From contig JAWKZP010000016.1 in NCBI GenBank assembly GCA_041395905.1, positions 62,001 through 126,000 on the forward strand: 64,000 nt of DNA, written 5' to 3'. Made by a program: the position numbers and the translations under genes. The stretch comes from UBA7803 sp041395905. GTDB lineage: Bacteria; Pseudomonadota; Gammaproteobacteria; Pseudomonadales; Azotimanducaceae. Shown piece after piece: positions 16,758-27,343 of this stretch (position 1 is its first letter; each line of letters begins with the position of its first letter). The notes beneath the pieces are model-generated. The model was not told where the DNA came from. It did no database searches and saw nothing but the letters and a program-made list of their open reading frames with translations.

Positions 16758-16802
16758 TCGTCGGCGCGTGCTCGCCAAACGGGGTCTACTGGAGCCGCCC
16801 GC

Positions 16803-17405
16803 ATGCCGCTGATCGATGTCCTTGCAGATACGCACCGCCGGCTGGTTGCCTCGCTGCAACCTGCCGACGGAATTCCACCACTGCTGCTGCGTCTCTACCT
16901 CGCACCGGTGATGGTCCAGGCCGGCTGGACCAAGCTGACGGCTTTCGACAGCACCGCCGCGTGGTTCGGCAATGCCGACTGGGGACTCGGTCTACCGCTG
17001 CCGCATCTGCTGACCGCGCTCGTGGTCGCAGCCGAGCTGGCGGGCGGTATCGCGCTCGCGCTCGGCCTGGCAACCCGCTACGTCGCCGTGCCGCTGATGG
17101 TCACCATGCTGGTCGCCATGTTCAGCGTGCACTGGCAGAACGGCTGGCTGGCCATCTCGGACGCCTCGAGCTGGCTCGCCAACGACCGTGTCATGGAAGC
17201 TGCAGAACGCAAGGCGCGCGCCATCGCGCTGCTCAAGGCACACGGCGACTACGCCTGGCTGAGCGCCCGCGGGACCATCACGATTCTCAACAACGGCATC
17301 GAATTCGCCGCCACCTACTTCCTGATGCTGCTGGTGCTGCTGTTTACGGGCGGCGGGCGCTACACCAGCGTCGACTACTGGATCGGCTGGGTCAGCAGAC
17401 GTTGA
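16803..17405 (+). CDS. hvfX: HvfX/DoxX-family membrane protein
   Basis: A 200-residue DoxX-family membrane protein with about four hydrophobic segments (near residues 28-44, 64-92, 96-110 and 164-182). LLRLYLAPVMVQAGWTKL and the AAELAGGIALALGLATR segment are typical of DoxX proteins. A long DoxX protein with this insert between helices 3 and 4 and encoded beside an EGKCG peptide corresponds to HvfX of the HvfA copper-RiPP clusters. Its role there is probably membrane-linked handling of the peptide, copper or redox equivalents, but it is not established. The ATG follows CTGGAGCCGCCCGC. Confidence 0.85.
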   Translation: MPLIDVLADTHRRLVASLQPADGIPPLLLRLYLAPVMVQAGWTKLTAFDSTAAWFGNADWGLGLPLPHLLTALVVAAELAGGIALALGLATRYVAVPLMVTMLVAMFSVHWQNGWLAISDASSWLANDRVMEAAERKARAIALLKAHGDYAWLSARGTITILNNGIEFAATYFLMLLVLLFTGGGRYTSVDYWIGWVSRR

Positions 17406-17439
17406 GGCAGCGGATGCGGCGGCGGTCGCGAACGGCCCG

Positions 17440-18291
17440 CTATCCGTTGCCGAGAAAATCCAGCAGCAGCTCGTTTACGCGGTCAGATGCCTGATCGGTG
17501 ATGAAGTGCCCGACGTCAGGCAGCACCTCGAAACGGTAATCGGCGGTGACGTAGCGCGCGGTGCCCCGAGCCGCCGCCGCGCCCACGGTGGCGTCCGCAT
17601 CGCCCCACAGGTACAGCGTGGGGACATCCACCGCCGGCACGTCCGCCGCCGCCAGAGCGGTGCCCCGATCCGCCGCAGCCCGATGCCAGTTGAGCGCCGC
17701 ATCGAGCGCCGGACGCTCGCCCAGCACGCTCAGGTAGGCATCTATGTCGGCCTCGGGCACCCCCTGCGCCGCCAGGGTCGTGCGCAGCCGCGCGGCGCCA
17801 TCTGCCAGCAGCAGGTCCGCCGTGCCCGGATCGAGAAAGGCGCGATGGTGCTTGGAGCGTTCCGCCTGCTGCGGGTCGTCCGCCATGGAAGCGGCGAAAG
17901 CCGCCGGATGGGGCCGCGACAGCACGCTGAGCGACGCCAGGCGCTCGCCGTGGTAGGCGGCGAGCAGCCAGCTCAGCTGCCCGCCCCAGTCGTGGCCGAC
18001 CAGATGCAGCTGCTCGTAGCCCAGCGTATCGGCCATGGCGAGCGCATCGGCGACCAGCAGGCCGGCCGCGTAGGCCGCGATTGTGTCGGGCCGGGCCCCG
18101 GCAGAGTAGCCCCGCTGGTCGGGGGCAACGGCGAAATAGCCGGCCGCCGCGAGCGGCGCCAGCTGATTGCGCCAGCTGTGGCGGGTCTGGGGAAAGCCAT
18201 GCAGCAGCAGCACCAGAGGGTCGCCATGACGCCCCGCGACCTCCGCTGTGAAGTGCAGATCCCCCGCCCGTATGGTTTCCGTGCGGCTCAT
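17440..18291 (-). CDS. Alpha/beta-fold hydrolase, epoxide hydrolase-like
   Basis: A 283-residue alpha/beta hydrolase with HGFPQTRHSW (about residues 31-40), DQRGYSAGARP, and the nucleophile motif GHDWGGQLSW (about 99-108). As in epoxide hydrolases and haloalkane dehalogenases, the nucleophile is Asp. The catalytic histidine fits VGHFITDQ near residue 263 and the acid WGDADATVG near 231-239. Normal length, no signal peptide. It ends 34 bases from the HvfX gene in convergent orientation and begins 10 bases after the enoyl-CoA hydratase stop on the same strand, probably one operon. Confidence 0.88.
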   Translation of the reverse strand: MSRTETIRAGDLHFTAEVAGRHGDPLVLLLHGFPQTRHSWRNQLAPLAAAGYFAVAPDQRGYSAGARPDTIAAYAAGLLVADALAMADTLGYEQLHLVGHDWGGQLSWLLAAYHGERLASLSVLSRPHPAAFAASMADDPQQAERSKHHRAFLDPGTADLLLADGAARLRTTLAAQGVPEADIDAYLSVLGERPALDAALNWHRAAADRGTALAAADVPAVDVPTLYLWGDADATVGAAAARGTARYVTADYRFEVLPDVGHFITDQASDRVNELLLDFLGNG

Positions 18292-18301
18292 CGCGTGCGG
18301 C

Positions 18302-19135
18302 TCAGCGGCTGCCGAGCTCGGCGTTCAGCTCGTTGACGCGCAGCTCGCCCTCGCGGGTCTGGCCGCCGATTTCGAGAAAGCGCTGCATCGCGCGCTGAGC
18401 GCTCTCGGTACGCAACAGCCGCTGGAACAGATAGGCCTCGTCCACCAGCCCATCGCTGAGCGGCTTGTCGGCACAGTTGATCGACTCCTTGGCAAGCCGC
18501 ACCGCTTCCACCGGGAACGACGCGATGCGCCGCGCCAGGCTTTCCACGAACGGACCGATCTCGTCTGCCTCGAATATCCGGTTGAGGTAGCCCCAGCGTT
18601 CGGCCGTCTCCGCGTCCAGGTCATCGGCGCCGAGGATCACTTCCATCGCCCGCCCGCGCCCGATCAGCCGCGGCAGACGTTGGGTGCCCGTACCACCCGG
18701 AAGGATGCCCAGCGGTACCTCCATCTGATTGATTCTGGTCTTGCCGCGGACGCCGAAGCGCATGTCGAAGCTGGCAGCGAGCTCGCTGCCGCCGCCGCCG
18801 ACGCGCCCTTCGATCTGGGCGATGGTCACCTTGTCCATGGTGCGGAAACGCTCGCACATCTGGTGGTATTCGTTCAGCTCCATGTCGCGTTCGGCTTCGG
18901 AATCCGTGGGGAACTGCAGAATGGCCGATACGTCGAAGTGCGCGAGGAAGAAATCCGGGTCGGCGCTCTTCATCACGACGACCGTCAGATCAGGATCGGC
19001 CTTGAGCTCACGCGACAGCGCCGACAGCTCGAGGTAGAGCTGCGGCGTGATCACGTTGATGGGCGGCGCGCTCACCGTGACGGTCGCGAGTCGCCCCGCC
19101 TTCGCCACGCTGAGCAGCTGGTAGTCGTATGCCAT
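18302..19135 (-). CDS. Enoyl-CoA hydratase/isomerase family protein
   Basis: A 277-residue crotonase-fold protein. The ATG at 19135 is chosen because GGGGGAAG lies 6 bases upstream; a longer frame starting at 19210 lacks similarity. Segments AQIEGRVGGGGSELAASFDMRFGV and LGILPGGTGTQRLPRLIGR are crotonase landmarks that form the oxyanion hole and CoA-binding region. The first hydratase glutamate position is occupied by EGRVGGGGSE-type sequence and the second by P/G-rich GGTGT, so the exact reaction (hydration, isomerisation or other) is unclear. It is divergent from the MFS gene, with about 85 bases between starts. Confidence 0.86.
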   Translation of the reverse strand: MAYDYQLLSVAKAGRLATVTVSAPPINVITPQLYLELSALSRELKADPDLTVVVMKSADPDFFLAHFDVSAILQFPTDSEAERDMELNEYHQMCERFRTMDKVTIAQIEGRVGGGGSELAASFDMRFGVRGKTRINQMEVPLGILPGGTGTQRLPRLIGRGRAMEVILGADDLDAETAERWGYLNRIFEADEIGPFVESLARRIASFPVEAVRLAKESINCADKPLSDGLVDEAYLFQRLLRTESAQRAMQRFLEIGGQTREGELRVNELNAELGSR

Positions 19136-19220
19136 GTCGTTCTTCCCCCGGAGTTGCTCCCTGACGTCAGCCCGCGCTGCTGCGTAGCACTGACGCCGCC
19201 AGTTACGCATACTCGCGCCG

Positions 19221-20498
19221 ATGACCGAGCCACCGCAACCCGGGCTGATCTCCCCGCGGCAGCGTGCCTACACCCTGGGCGTGCTGGTGCTGGTGTTCAC
19301 ATCCAGCCACGTCGACCGGCAGATCGTCGGCATTCTCGGGCAGGCCATCAAGGAATCGCTGCAGATCTCAGACACCCAGCTGGGCGTGCTGAGCGGCATC
19401 ATGTTCGCCGTGTTCTACGCGACCCTGGGTATGCCCATGGCCATGTGGGCCGACCGCGGCAACCGACGCAACATCATCACGCTCTCGGTAGCGCTGTGGT
19501 CGGCCATGACGGTGGCCTGCGGGCTGGCACAGAGCTACGCGCAGATGCTCCTGGCACGCATCGGCGTGGGGGTGGGCGAGGCAGGCTCCAACCCGCCGTC
19601 CCACTCGATCATTGCCGACCTGTACGCACCCCACGAGCGCGCCACAGCCATGTCGGTGTTCGCCCTGGGGGTCAACGTCGGCATCATGCTCGGCTACCTG
19701 ATCGGTGGTTGGGTGAACGAGTGGCTGGACTGGCGCTGGGCGTTCATCGTGGCCGGCGTGCCGGGACTGCTGATCGCGGCGGTGGTGCGCTTCACGGTAC
19801 GCGAGCCGCCGAGAGGCTACGTGGAGCAACGCACCGCGCAGGTGCAGGCGCCGCCGTTTCTGGCGGTTCTGCGCACCATGACCGCGTCGCCGATTCTGCG
19901 CCAGGTGGTGCTGGGCGGCACGCTGGCGGCATTCGCGGGTTACGCCCTGGTGATCTGGGTGCCCGTGTATCTGGTGCGCGTGCACCAGATGGGCACCGGC
20001 GCGGCGGGCTCTACGCTGGCGCTGCTGGTGGGTCTCGGCGGCGGGTTCGGAACCTTCATGGCGGGCTGGCTGGCGGACCGGCTCGCCCGCCGCAGCGAAG
20101 GCTGGCGGGCCTGGGTGGTGACCGTCGCTCTGGCCACGGCGATGCCGCTGGCAATCGTTGCGTTTCTGCAGCAGGGCACGCTGGCCACCATTCTCTGGTT
20201 CGTGCTGCCGGCCATGCTGGTGGGTGCCTACATCGGCCCGGGGTTCGCCATCGTGCAGTCCTACATCCCGCTGGAAATGCGTGCCGTGGCGGCCGCCATC
20301 AACCTGTTCATCGTCAACATCGTCGGGCTCGGCCTGGGTCCGTTCACCGTGGGCCTCATCAGCGACCAGTTGGCCGCAAGCCAGGGAGTCGACAGCCTGC
20401 GCTACGGGCTGCTGGCCATGGCGCTGGTGCTCGGCTGGTCCGCCCTGCACTACCTGCGTCTGGGCGTGCTCCTGCAGCGCCAGGCAAAATCAGGCTAA
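19221..20498 (+). CDS. MFS transporter (spinster-like)
   Basis: A 425-residue major facilitator with about 12 transmembrane helices. The loop 2-3 motif is MAMWADRGNRRN (about residues 73-84), a variant of GXXXDRXGRR, and helix 4-5 has ARIGVGVGEAGSNPPSHSIIADLY, a stretch characteristic of spinster-like MFS proteins. The ATG at 19221 has no strong ribosome site. Members of the group in lipid-degrading bacteria are often beside acyl-CoA genes, as here. The transported compound is unknown. Confidence 0.92.
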   Translation: MTEPPQPGLISPRQRAYTLGVLVLVFTSSHVDRQIVGILGQAIKESLQISDTQLGVLSGIMFAVFYATLGMPMAMWADRGNRRNIITLSVALWSAMTVACGLAQSYAQMLLARIGVGVGEAGSNPPSHSIIADLYAPHERATAMSVFALGVNVGIMLGYLIGGWVNEWLDWRWAFIVAGVPGLLIAAVVRFTVREPPRGYVEQRTAQVQAPPFLAVLRTMTASPILRQVVLGGTLAAFAGYALVIWVPVYLVRVHQMGTGAAGSTLALLVGLGGGFGTFMAGWLADRLARRSEGWRAWVVTVALATAMPLAIVAFLQQGTLATILWFVLPAMLVGAYIGPGFAIVQSYIPLEMRAVAAAINLFIVNIVGLGLGPFTVGLISDQLAASQGVDSLRYGLLAMALVLGWSALHYLRLGVLLQRQAKSG

Positions 20499-20533
20499 AC
20501 TCGGCGCGAATCACAGAGGGTCGGATTGTCGCC

Positions 20534-21082
20534 ATGCCCCGGATGCCGTCGCCGCTGAGCCCGCACCACAAGCTCTGGATTCAGCTGTTGGCGCTGAGCA
20601 TGATGCTCGCCGCCAGCGCTGCCGGCGCAGCCATGACGCCGGCGGAGTGCGCCGCCATCGAAGCCAGCCAGGAGCGTCTCGCCTGCTACGACGGTCTGTT
20701 CCGCGTTCGAGTCGCAACGGAGACCACGGCCCCGGCAGAGCGGCTCGACCCACCCGCGCCGACGCCGGCGCACGAACCGGCACCGCCCGCAGCCGACCCG
20801 GCAGACGAATTCGGCCGCGAGCAGATGGTGCGCGGCAAGGTCGCTGCTGCCGAGCAGGCGGCGGAGCCGGAGGAGATCACCAGCCGGATCACCGCCATCG
20901 TCGGCCGCACCCGCGGCGAGGCCCTCTACGAGCTCGAGAACGGCCAGGCCTGGGCACAGACCACGCCGCGCTACCTGACCATCCGCGAGGGTGATCTGGT
21001 CACCGTGCACCGCGGACGGCTCGGCGGCTACACGCTGACCAACGAGCGCGGCACGTCCACCAAGGTGCAGCGAATCCGTTGA
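20534..21082 (+). CDS. Hypothetical exported protein
   Basis: A 182-residue protein with an N-terminal hydrophobic signal segment (about residues 13-33, ending AAGAAM). It then has MTPAECAAIEASQERLACYDGLF, a cysteine-bearing pattern (C-x(11)-RLACYD) found at the start of many periplasmic proteins of unknown or type VI-accessory function. A Pro/Ala linker (about 65-90) leads to a compact C-terminal beta domain with LYELENGQAWAQT. A later ATG at 20543 is also possible. It is 35 bases after the MFS gene, perhaps co-transcribed. Function unknown. Confidence 0.78.
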   Translation: MPRMPSPLSPHHKLWIQLLALSMMLAASAAGAAMTPAECAAIEASQERLACYDGLFRVRVATETTAPAERLDPPAPTPAHEPAPPAADPADEFGREQMVRGKVAAAEQAAEPEEITSRITAIVGRTRGEALYELENGQAWAQTTPRYLTIREGDLVTVHRGRLGGYTLTNERGTSTKVQRIR

Positions 21083-21142
21083 AGGCGTCTGGCGGCGGCC
21101 GAGCGGCGCCCGGGACCACGTCGGACAAGCGGCCGTAACCCC

Positions 21143-21170
21143 TTGACTTGATTCACCATTCGGGCATCCT
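21143..21170 (+). promoter_or_regulatory. Possible sigma-70 promoter for the TonB receptor
   Basis: TTGACT at 21143-21148 matches five of six bases of the -35 box; CATCCT at 21165-21170 after a 16-base spacer is a poor -10 match. It lies 76 bases before the receptor start. Confidence 0.3.
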
Positions 21171-21245
21171 GCCCCGGCGCGGCAGGGGGAGAGCCCGGCC
21201 GCGACGCAATCTGGAGAGAGTCACACAATCAAGGGGACGAAACCT

Positions 21246-24227
<2,982 letters not shown>

Positions 24228-24247
24228 GCCCGGCTGCAACCTGGACT

Positions 24248-24273
24248 CTGGAGCCCGCTGCTGCGGGCTCCAG
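24248..24273 (+). terminator. Stem-loop after TonB receptor
   Basis: CTGGAGCCCG at 24248-24257 pairs perfectly with CGGGCTCCAG at 24264-24273 around a CTGCTG loop. No T-run follows, so it acts with, or protects, the terminator just downstream. Confidence 0.65.
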
Positions 24274-24288
24274 AACCCCGAACTCACA

Positions 24289-24318
24289 ACGCCGCTCTTA
24301 CGAGCGGCGTTTTTTTTT
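24289..24318 (+). terminator. Rho-independent terminator
   Basis: ACGCCGCTC / GAGCGGCGT form a perfect 9-bp stem with a TTAC loop, followed by nine T residues ending at 24318. This is a canonical intrinsic terminator for the TonB receptor transcript. Confidence 0.92.
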
Positions 24319-24355
24319 GGGCATAATCGGTATCCCTATTCCGCAGGTGCCCGTC

Positions 24356-25552
24356 ATGAGCAAGCCTGGCCACGAGGCCGTTTACCGCAACATCAACGCC
24401 CGCATCGACGCGCTGGCGGGCGAGTTGCTCGAGGTTTCTCACGCCATCCACGCCAATCCCGAGCTGGCGTTTCAGGAACGCTTTGCCTGCGATCTGCTGA
24501 GCAGCACCGTCCGGCGCCACGATCTGCCCGTGGAGACCGGCGTGTTCACGCTGGAAACCGCGTTCGAGTCGTCCTTCGCCGGTACCAGCCCCGGTCCGAC
24601 GGTGGCGCTGCTGGCTGAGTACGATGCCCTGCCCGGCATCGGCCATGCCTGCGGCCACAACCTGATCGCCACCGCCGCGCTGGGTGCGATGCTGGGCCTG
24701 CAGGCGGTGCAGGACCAGTTGCCTGGCACGGTTCGACTGCTCGGCACCCCCGCCGAGGAGAAAGGCGGCGGCAAGGAGCTCATGGCCCGCGCCGGTGCGT
24801 TCGACCACGTCGACGCGGCGTTGATGATTCATCCGGCCGGAGTCAACCTCACCACCATGCCCTGTATCTGCGTGGCCGAGGTGCAGGTGATCTACCACGG
24901 ACGCTCGGCCCATGCCTCCGCCATGCCCCACAAGGGCATCAATGCGCTGGACGGGCTGCTGCTGGCCTATCAGGCGATCTCGAACCTGCGCCAGCACATC
25001 CGCGATCAGGAGCGGATACACGGCATCGTCACCGACGGCGGCCAGGCGCCCAACATCGTGCCGGAGCGGGCCGCCGGCGAGTTCTACGTGCGCGCCGCCA
25101 CCGAGCGCGATCTGGCAGCCCTCAAGCCGCGGGTGCAGGCCTGCTTCGAGGCGGGCGCCAAGGGCAGCGGCTGTGAGGTGGAGGTGATCTGGGCCGGCGT
25201 CGACTATCTGGATCTCAACACCAACCAGCCGCTCGCGAGGACCTTCCGCCGGCACGGCGAAGCGCTCGGCCGCGAGTTTCTGGAACCGTCGGCGCTGGGC
25301 GGCGCCGGCAGCACCGATATGGGCAACGTCAGCTACCGGGTGCCGTCCATCCACCCGATGCTGGCCTCGGCGCCTGCAAACGTGGTCATACACAATCCCG
25401 AGTTCGCCCGCTGGGCCGGCTCCGAGATGGGCGACAAAGCGGCCCTGGACGGCGCCCGCGCGCTGGCGCTGACCGCGGCCGAGTTCCTGCTGGCGCCCGA
25501 CCTGCAGGCCGAGGTGCGCAAGGCTTTCGAGGTGTCCAAGGGCCTGGCGTGA
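24356..25552 (+). CDS. M20-family amidohydrolase/peptidase
   Basis: A 398-residue M20 metallo-amidohydrolase of the aminobenzoyl-glutamate utilisation B/IAA-amino acid hydrolase type. ALLAEYDALPGIGHACGHNL (about residues 83-102) gives the first metal ligands (CGHN), PAEEKGGGKELM (about 128-139) the catalytic glutamate pair, and the C-terminal ligands lie in GGAGSTDMGNVS and APANVVIHNP. The ATG at 24356 follows the terminator; a longer frame overlaps the receptor gene. It probably hydrolyses an N-acyl amino acid or similar amide. Its stop overlaps the ChaC-like gene (GTGA). Confidence 0.9.
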   Translation: MSKPGHEAVYRNINARIDALAGELLEVSHAIHANPELAFQERFACDLLSSTVRRHDLPVETGVFTLETAFESSFAGTSPGPTVALLAEYDALPGIGHACGHNLIATAALGAMLGLQAVQDQLPGTVRLLGTPAEEKGGGKELMARAGAFDHVDAALMIHPAGVNLTTMPCICVAEVQVIYHGRSAHASAMPHKGINALDGLLLAYQAISNLRQHIRDQERIHGIVTDGGQAPNIVPERAAGEFYVRAATERDLAALKPRVQACFEAGAKGSGCEVEVIWAGVDYLDLNTNQPLARTFRRHGEALGREFLEPSALGGAGSTDMGNVSYRVPSIHPMLASAPANVVIHNPEFARWAGSEMGDKAALDGARALALTAAEFLLAPDLQAEVRKAFEVSKGLA

Positions 25553-26070
25553 ACGTCTGGCTGTTCGGCTACGGGTCGCTGATCTGGCGCCCGGACATCG
25601 ACTACATCGAGCGCAGCGTAGCGCGCGTCCATGGCTGGGCGCGCCGCTTCTGGCAGGGCTCGCACGACCATCGCGGCCTGCCCGACAAGCCGGGGCGGGT
25701 GGTGACCCTGGTGGCACAACCCGGCGCCGTGTGTGACGGCATGGCCTACCTCGTCTCGCAGCGCACCGCGGCGCGGACGTTCGAGGCGCTCGATCATCGA
25801 GAGAAGAACGGCTACCAGCGCCACGAAGTGCGTCTGGAACTCCCCGCGCAGCGCCATGAACCGGGTATCGTGTACATTGCACCGGTGGACAACTTCGCCT
25901 ATCTCGGGCCCGCGCCGCTCGAGGACATGGCCCGCCAGATCCACGAGAGCGCCGGGCCGAGCGGCAGCAACCGCGACTATCTGCTCGAGCTCGCCGCAGT
26001 GCTGCGCGACATGGATGCCGAGGACGAGCACGTCTACGAGCTCGAGGCCGCGGTCAGGAGACTCAGCTGA
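25549..26070 (+). CDS. chaC: ChaC-like gamma-glutamylcyclotransferase
   Basis: A 173-residue protein beginning with the substrate loop FGYGSLIWRPD (residues 6-16), the hallmark of ChaC. The catalytic glutamate sits in LDHREKNGYQR, and VYIAPVDNFAYLGP (about 104-117) matches the family core. ChaC enzymes release 5-oxoproline and Cys-Gly from glutathione in the cytosol. It is translationally coupled to the M20 gene and overlaps the next start by 1 base, forming a tight three-gene operon. Gene name by family resemblance. Confidence 0.9.
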   Translation: MNVWLFGYGSLIWRPDIDYIERSVARVHGWARRFWQGSHDHRGLPDKPGRVVTLVAQPGAVCDGMAYLVSQRTAARTFEALDHREKNGYQRHEVRLELPAQRHEPGIVYIAPVDNFAYLGPAPLEDMARQIHESAGPSGSNRDYLLELAAVLRDMDAEDEHVYELEAAVRRLS

Positions 26071-27269
26071 TGCACATTTCCTTCAGCGCCGAGCACGAGG
26101 CGTTTCGCGACGAGGTGAAGCGCTTTCTCGACGGCAACCTCACCGACGAGCTGCGCGACGCGCAGCGCTTCTGCCCGGGCATCTTTCTCGACTACGAGCA
26201 CAACATCGTCTGGCATCGCATCCTGCATCGACAGGGCTGGATCGCGCCGGCTTGGCCGAAGCAGTACGGCGGCACCGGCTGGGACCTGACCCGGCGCTAC
26301 ATCTGGGCTACCGAGTCGACGCTCGCCGGCGCGCCGAGCCTGGCGCCCATGGGCCTCGGCATGTGCGGGCCGATGCTGATCGGCTGCGGCAGCGACGAGC
26401 AGAAGCGCTACTACCTGCCGCGCATCCTGTCCGGCGAAGATTACTGGTGCCAGGGTTACTCGGAACCCGGCTCGGGGTCGGATCTCGCCTCGCTGAAGCT
26501 GCGCGCCGCCAGCGACGGTGACCACTACGTGCTGAACGGCACCAAGATCTGGACCACTCACGCCCACTACGCCAACCGCATGTTCCTGCTGGTGCGCACC
26601 GACGACAGCGGCCGTCCCCAGGAGGGCATCACGTTCCTGCTGCTGGACATGGACACCCCGGGGATCACCGTGGAGCCGATTCTGTTCGCGTCGGGCAGCC
26701 ACGAGGTGAATCAGGTGTTCTTCGACAACGTGCGGGTACCCAAGGCCAACCGGGTCGGCGACGAGGGCCGGGGCTGGACAGTGGCCAAATACCTGCTGGA
26801 GTTCGAGCGCGGCGGCGGCGGTACTGCGGCCCAGAAGACCGCGCTGACCCGGCTGCGCCGGCTCGCCGCGTCGATACCGACCCCGGACGGCACGCTCGCG
26901 CAGGACCCCGACTTCAAGCGCAAGCTCGACGCAGCCGAGGTGCAGATCGAAGCCATTCAATACACGGAGTTCCGCATCATGGCAGCCCTGTCACGAGGCG
27001 GCAGTCCCGGCCCGGAGTCGTCCATCATGAAGAACCTGGGCGCGGACATGGGCCAGCACCTGACGGAACTCACCGTGGAAGCCATGGCCAGCTACGCCAC
27101 CCCCTATCAGCCCGAGGCGCGCAGCGTGGGCAGCAACGTGGCGGCCGTAGGGCCGGCCGACGGGGTTACCGCGTTCGCCCGCTACTTCAACCTGCGTGCC
27201 AGCTCCATCGCCGGCGGCAGCAACGAAGTCCAGAAGAACATCGTCGCCAAGCTGGTGCTCGGGCTGTAG
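26070..27269 (+). CDS. Acyl-CoA dehydrogenase family protein
   Basis: A 399-residue flavoprotein of the acyl-CoA dehydrogenase family. QGYSEPGSGSDLASLK (about residues 130-145) and KIWTTHAHYANRMFLLVRT (about 160-178) are FAD- and substrate-binding segments seen in the dehydrogenases of cyclic or side-chain degrading actinobacteria and gammaproteobacteria (FadE-like). The C-terminal IAGGSNEVQKNIVAKLVLGL is the usual ending. The catalytic base position in this subgroup is not certain. It is the third gene of the overlapping M20-ChaC operon. Confidence 0.92.
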   Translation: MHISFSAEHEAFRDEVKRFLDGNLTDELRDAQRFCPGIFLDYEHNIVWHRILHRQGWIAPAWPKQYGGTGWDLTRRYIWATESTLAGAPSLAPMGLGMCGPMLIGCGSDEQKRYYLPRILSGEDYWCQGYSEPGSGSDLASLKLRAASDGDHYVLNGTKIWTTHAHYANRMFLLVRTDDSGRPQEGITFLLLDMDTPGITVEPILFASGSHEVNQVFFDNVRVPKANRVGDEGRGWTVAKYLLEFERGGGGTAAQKTALTRLRRLAASIPTPDGTLAQDPDFKRKLDAAEVQIEAIQYTEFRIMAALSRGGSPGPESSIMKNLGADMGQHLTELTVEAMASYATPYQPEARSVGSNVAAVGPADGVTAFARYFNLRASSIAGGSNEVQKNIVAKLVLGL

Positions 27270-27283
27270 CCACGCAAGCCTGT

Positions 27284-27317
27284 GCGGCGCGACGCGCCTC
27301 GAGCGGCGCCGCGCCGC
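27284..27317. terminator. GC-rich stem-loop between convergent genes
   Basis: GCGGCGCG at 27284-27291 pairs with CGCGCCGC at 27310-27317. It lies between the acyl-CoA dehydrogenase and FAD oxidoreductase genes, which converge. No T-run, so termination is only a guess. Confidence 0.35.
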
Positions 27318-27343
27318 TCCCCTGCGGGTCGTTCCTCACACGC

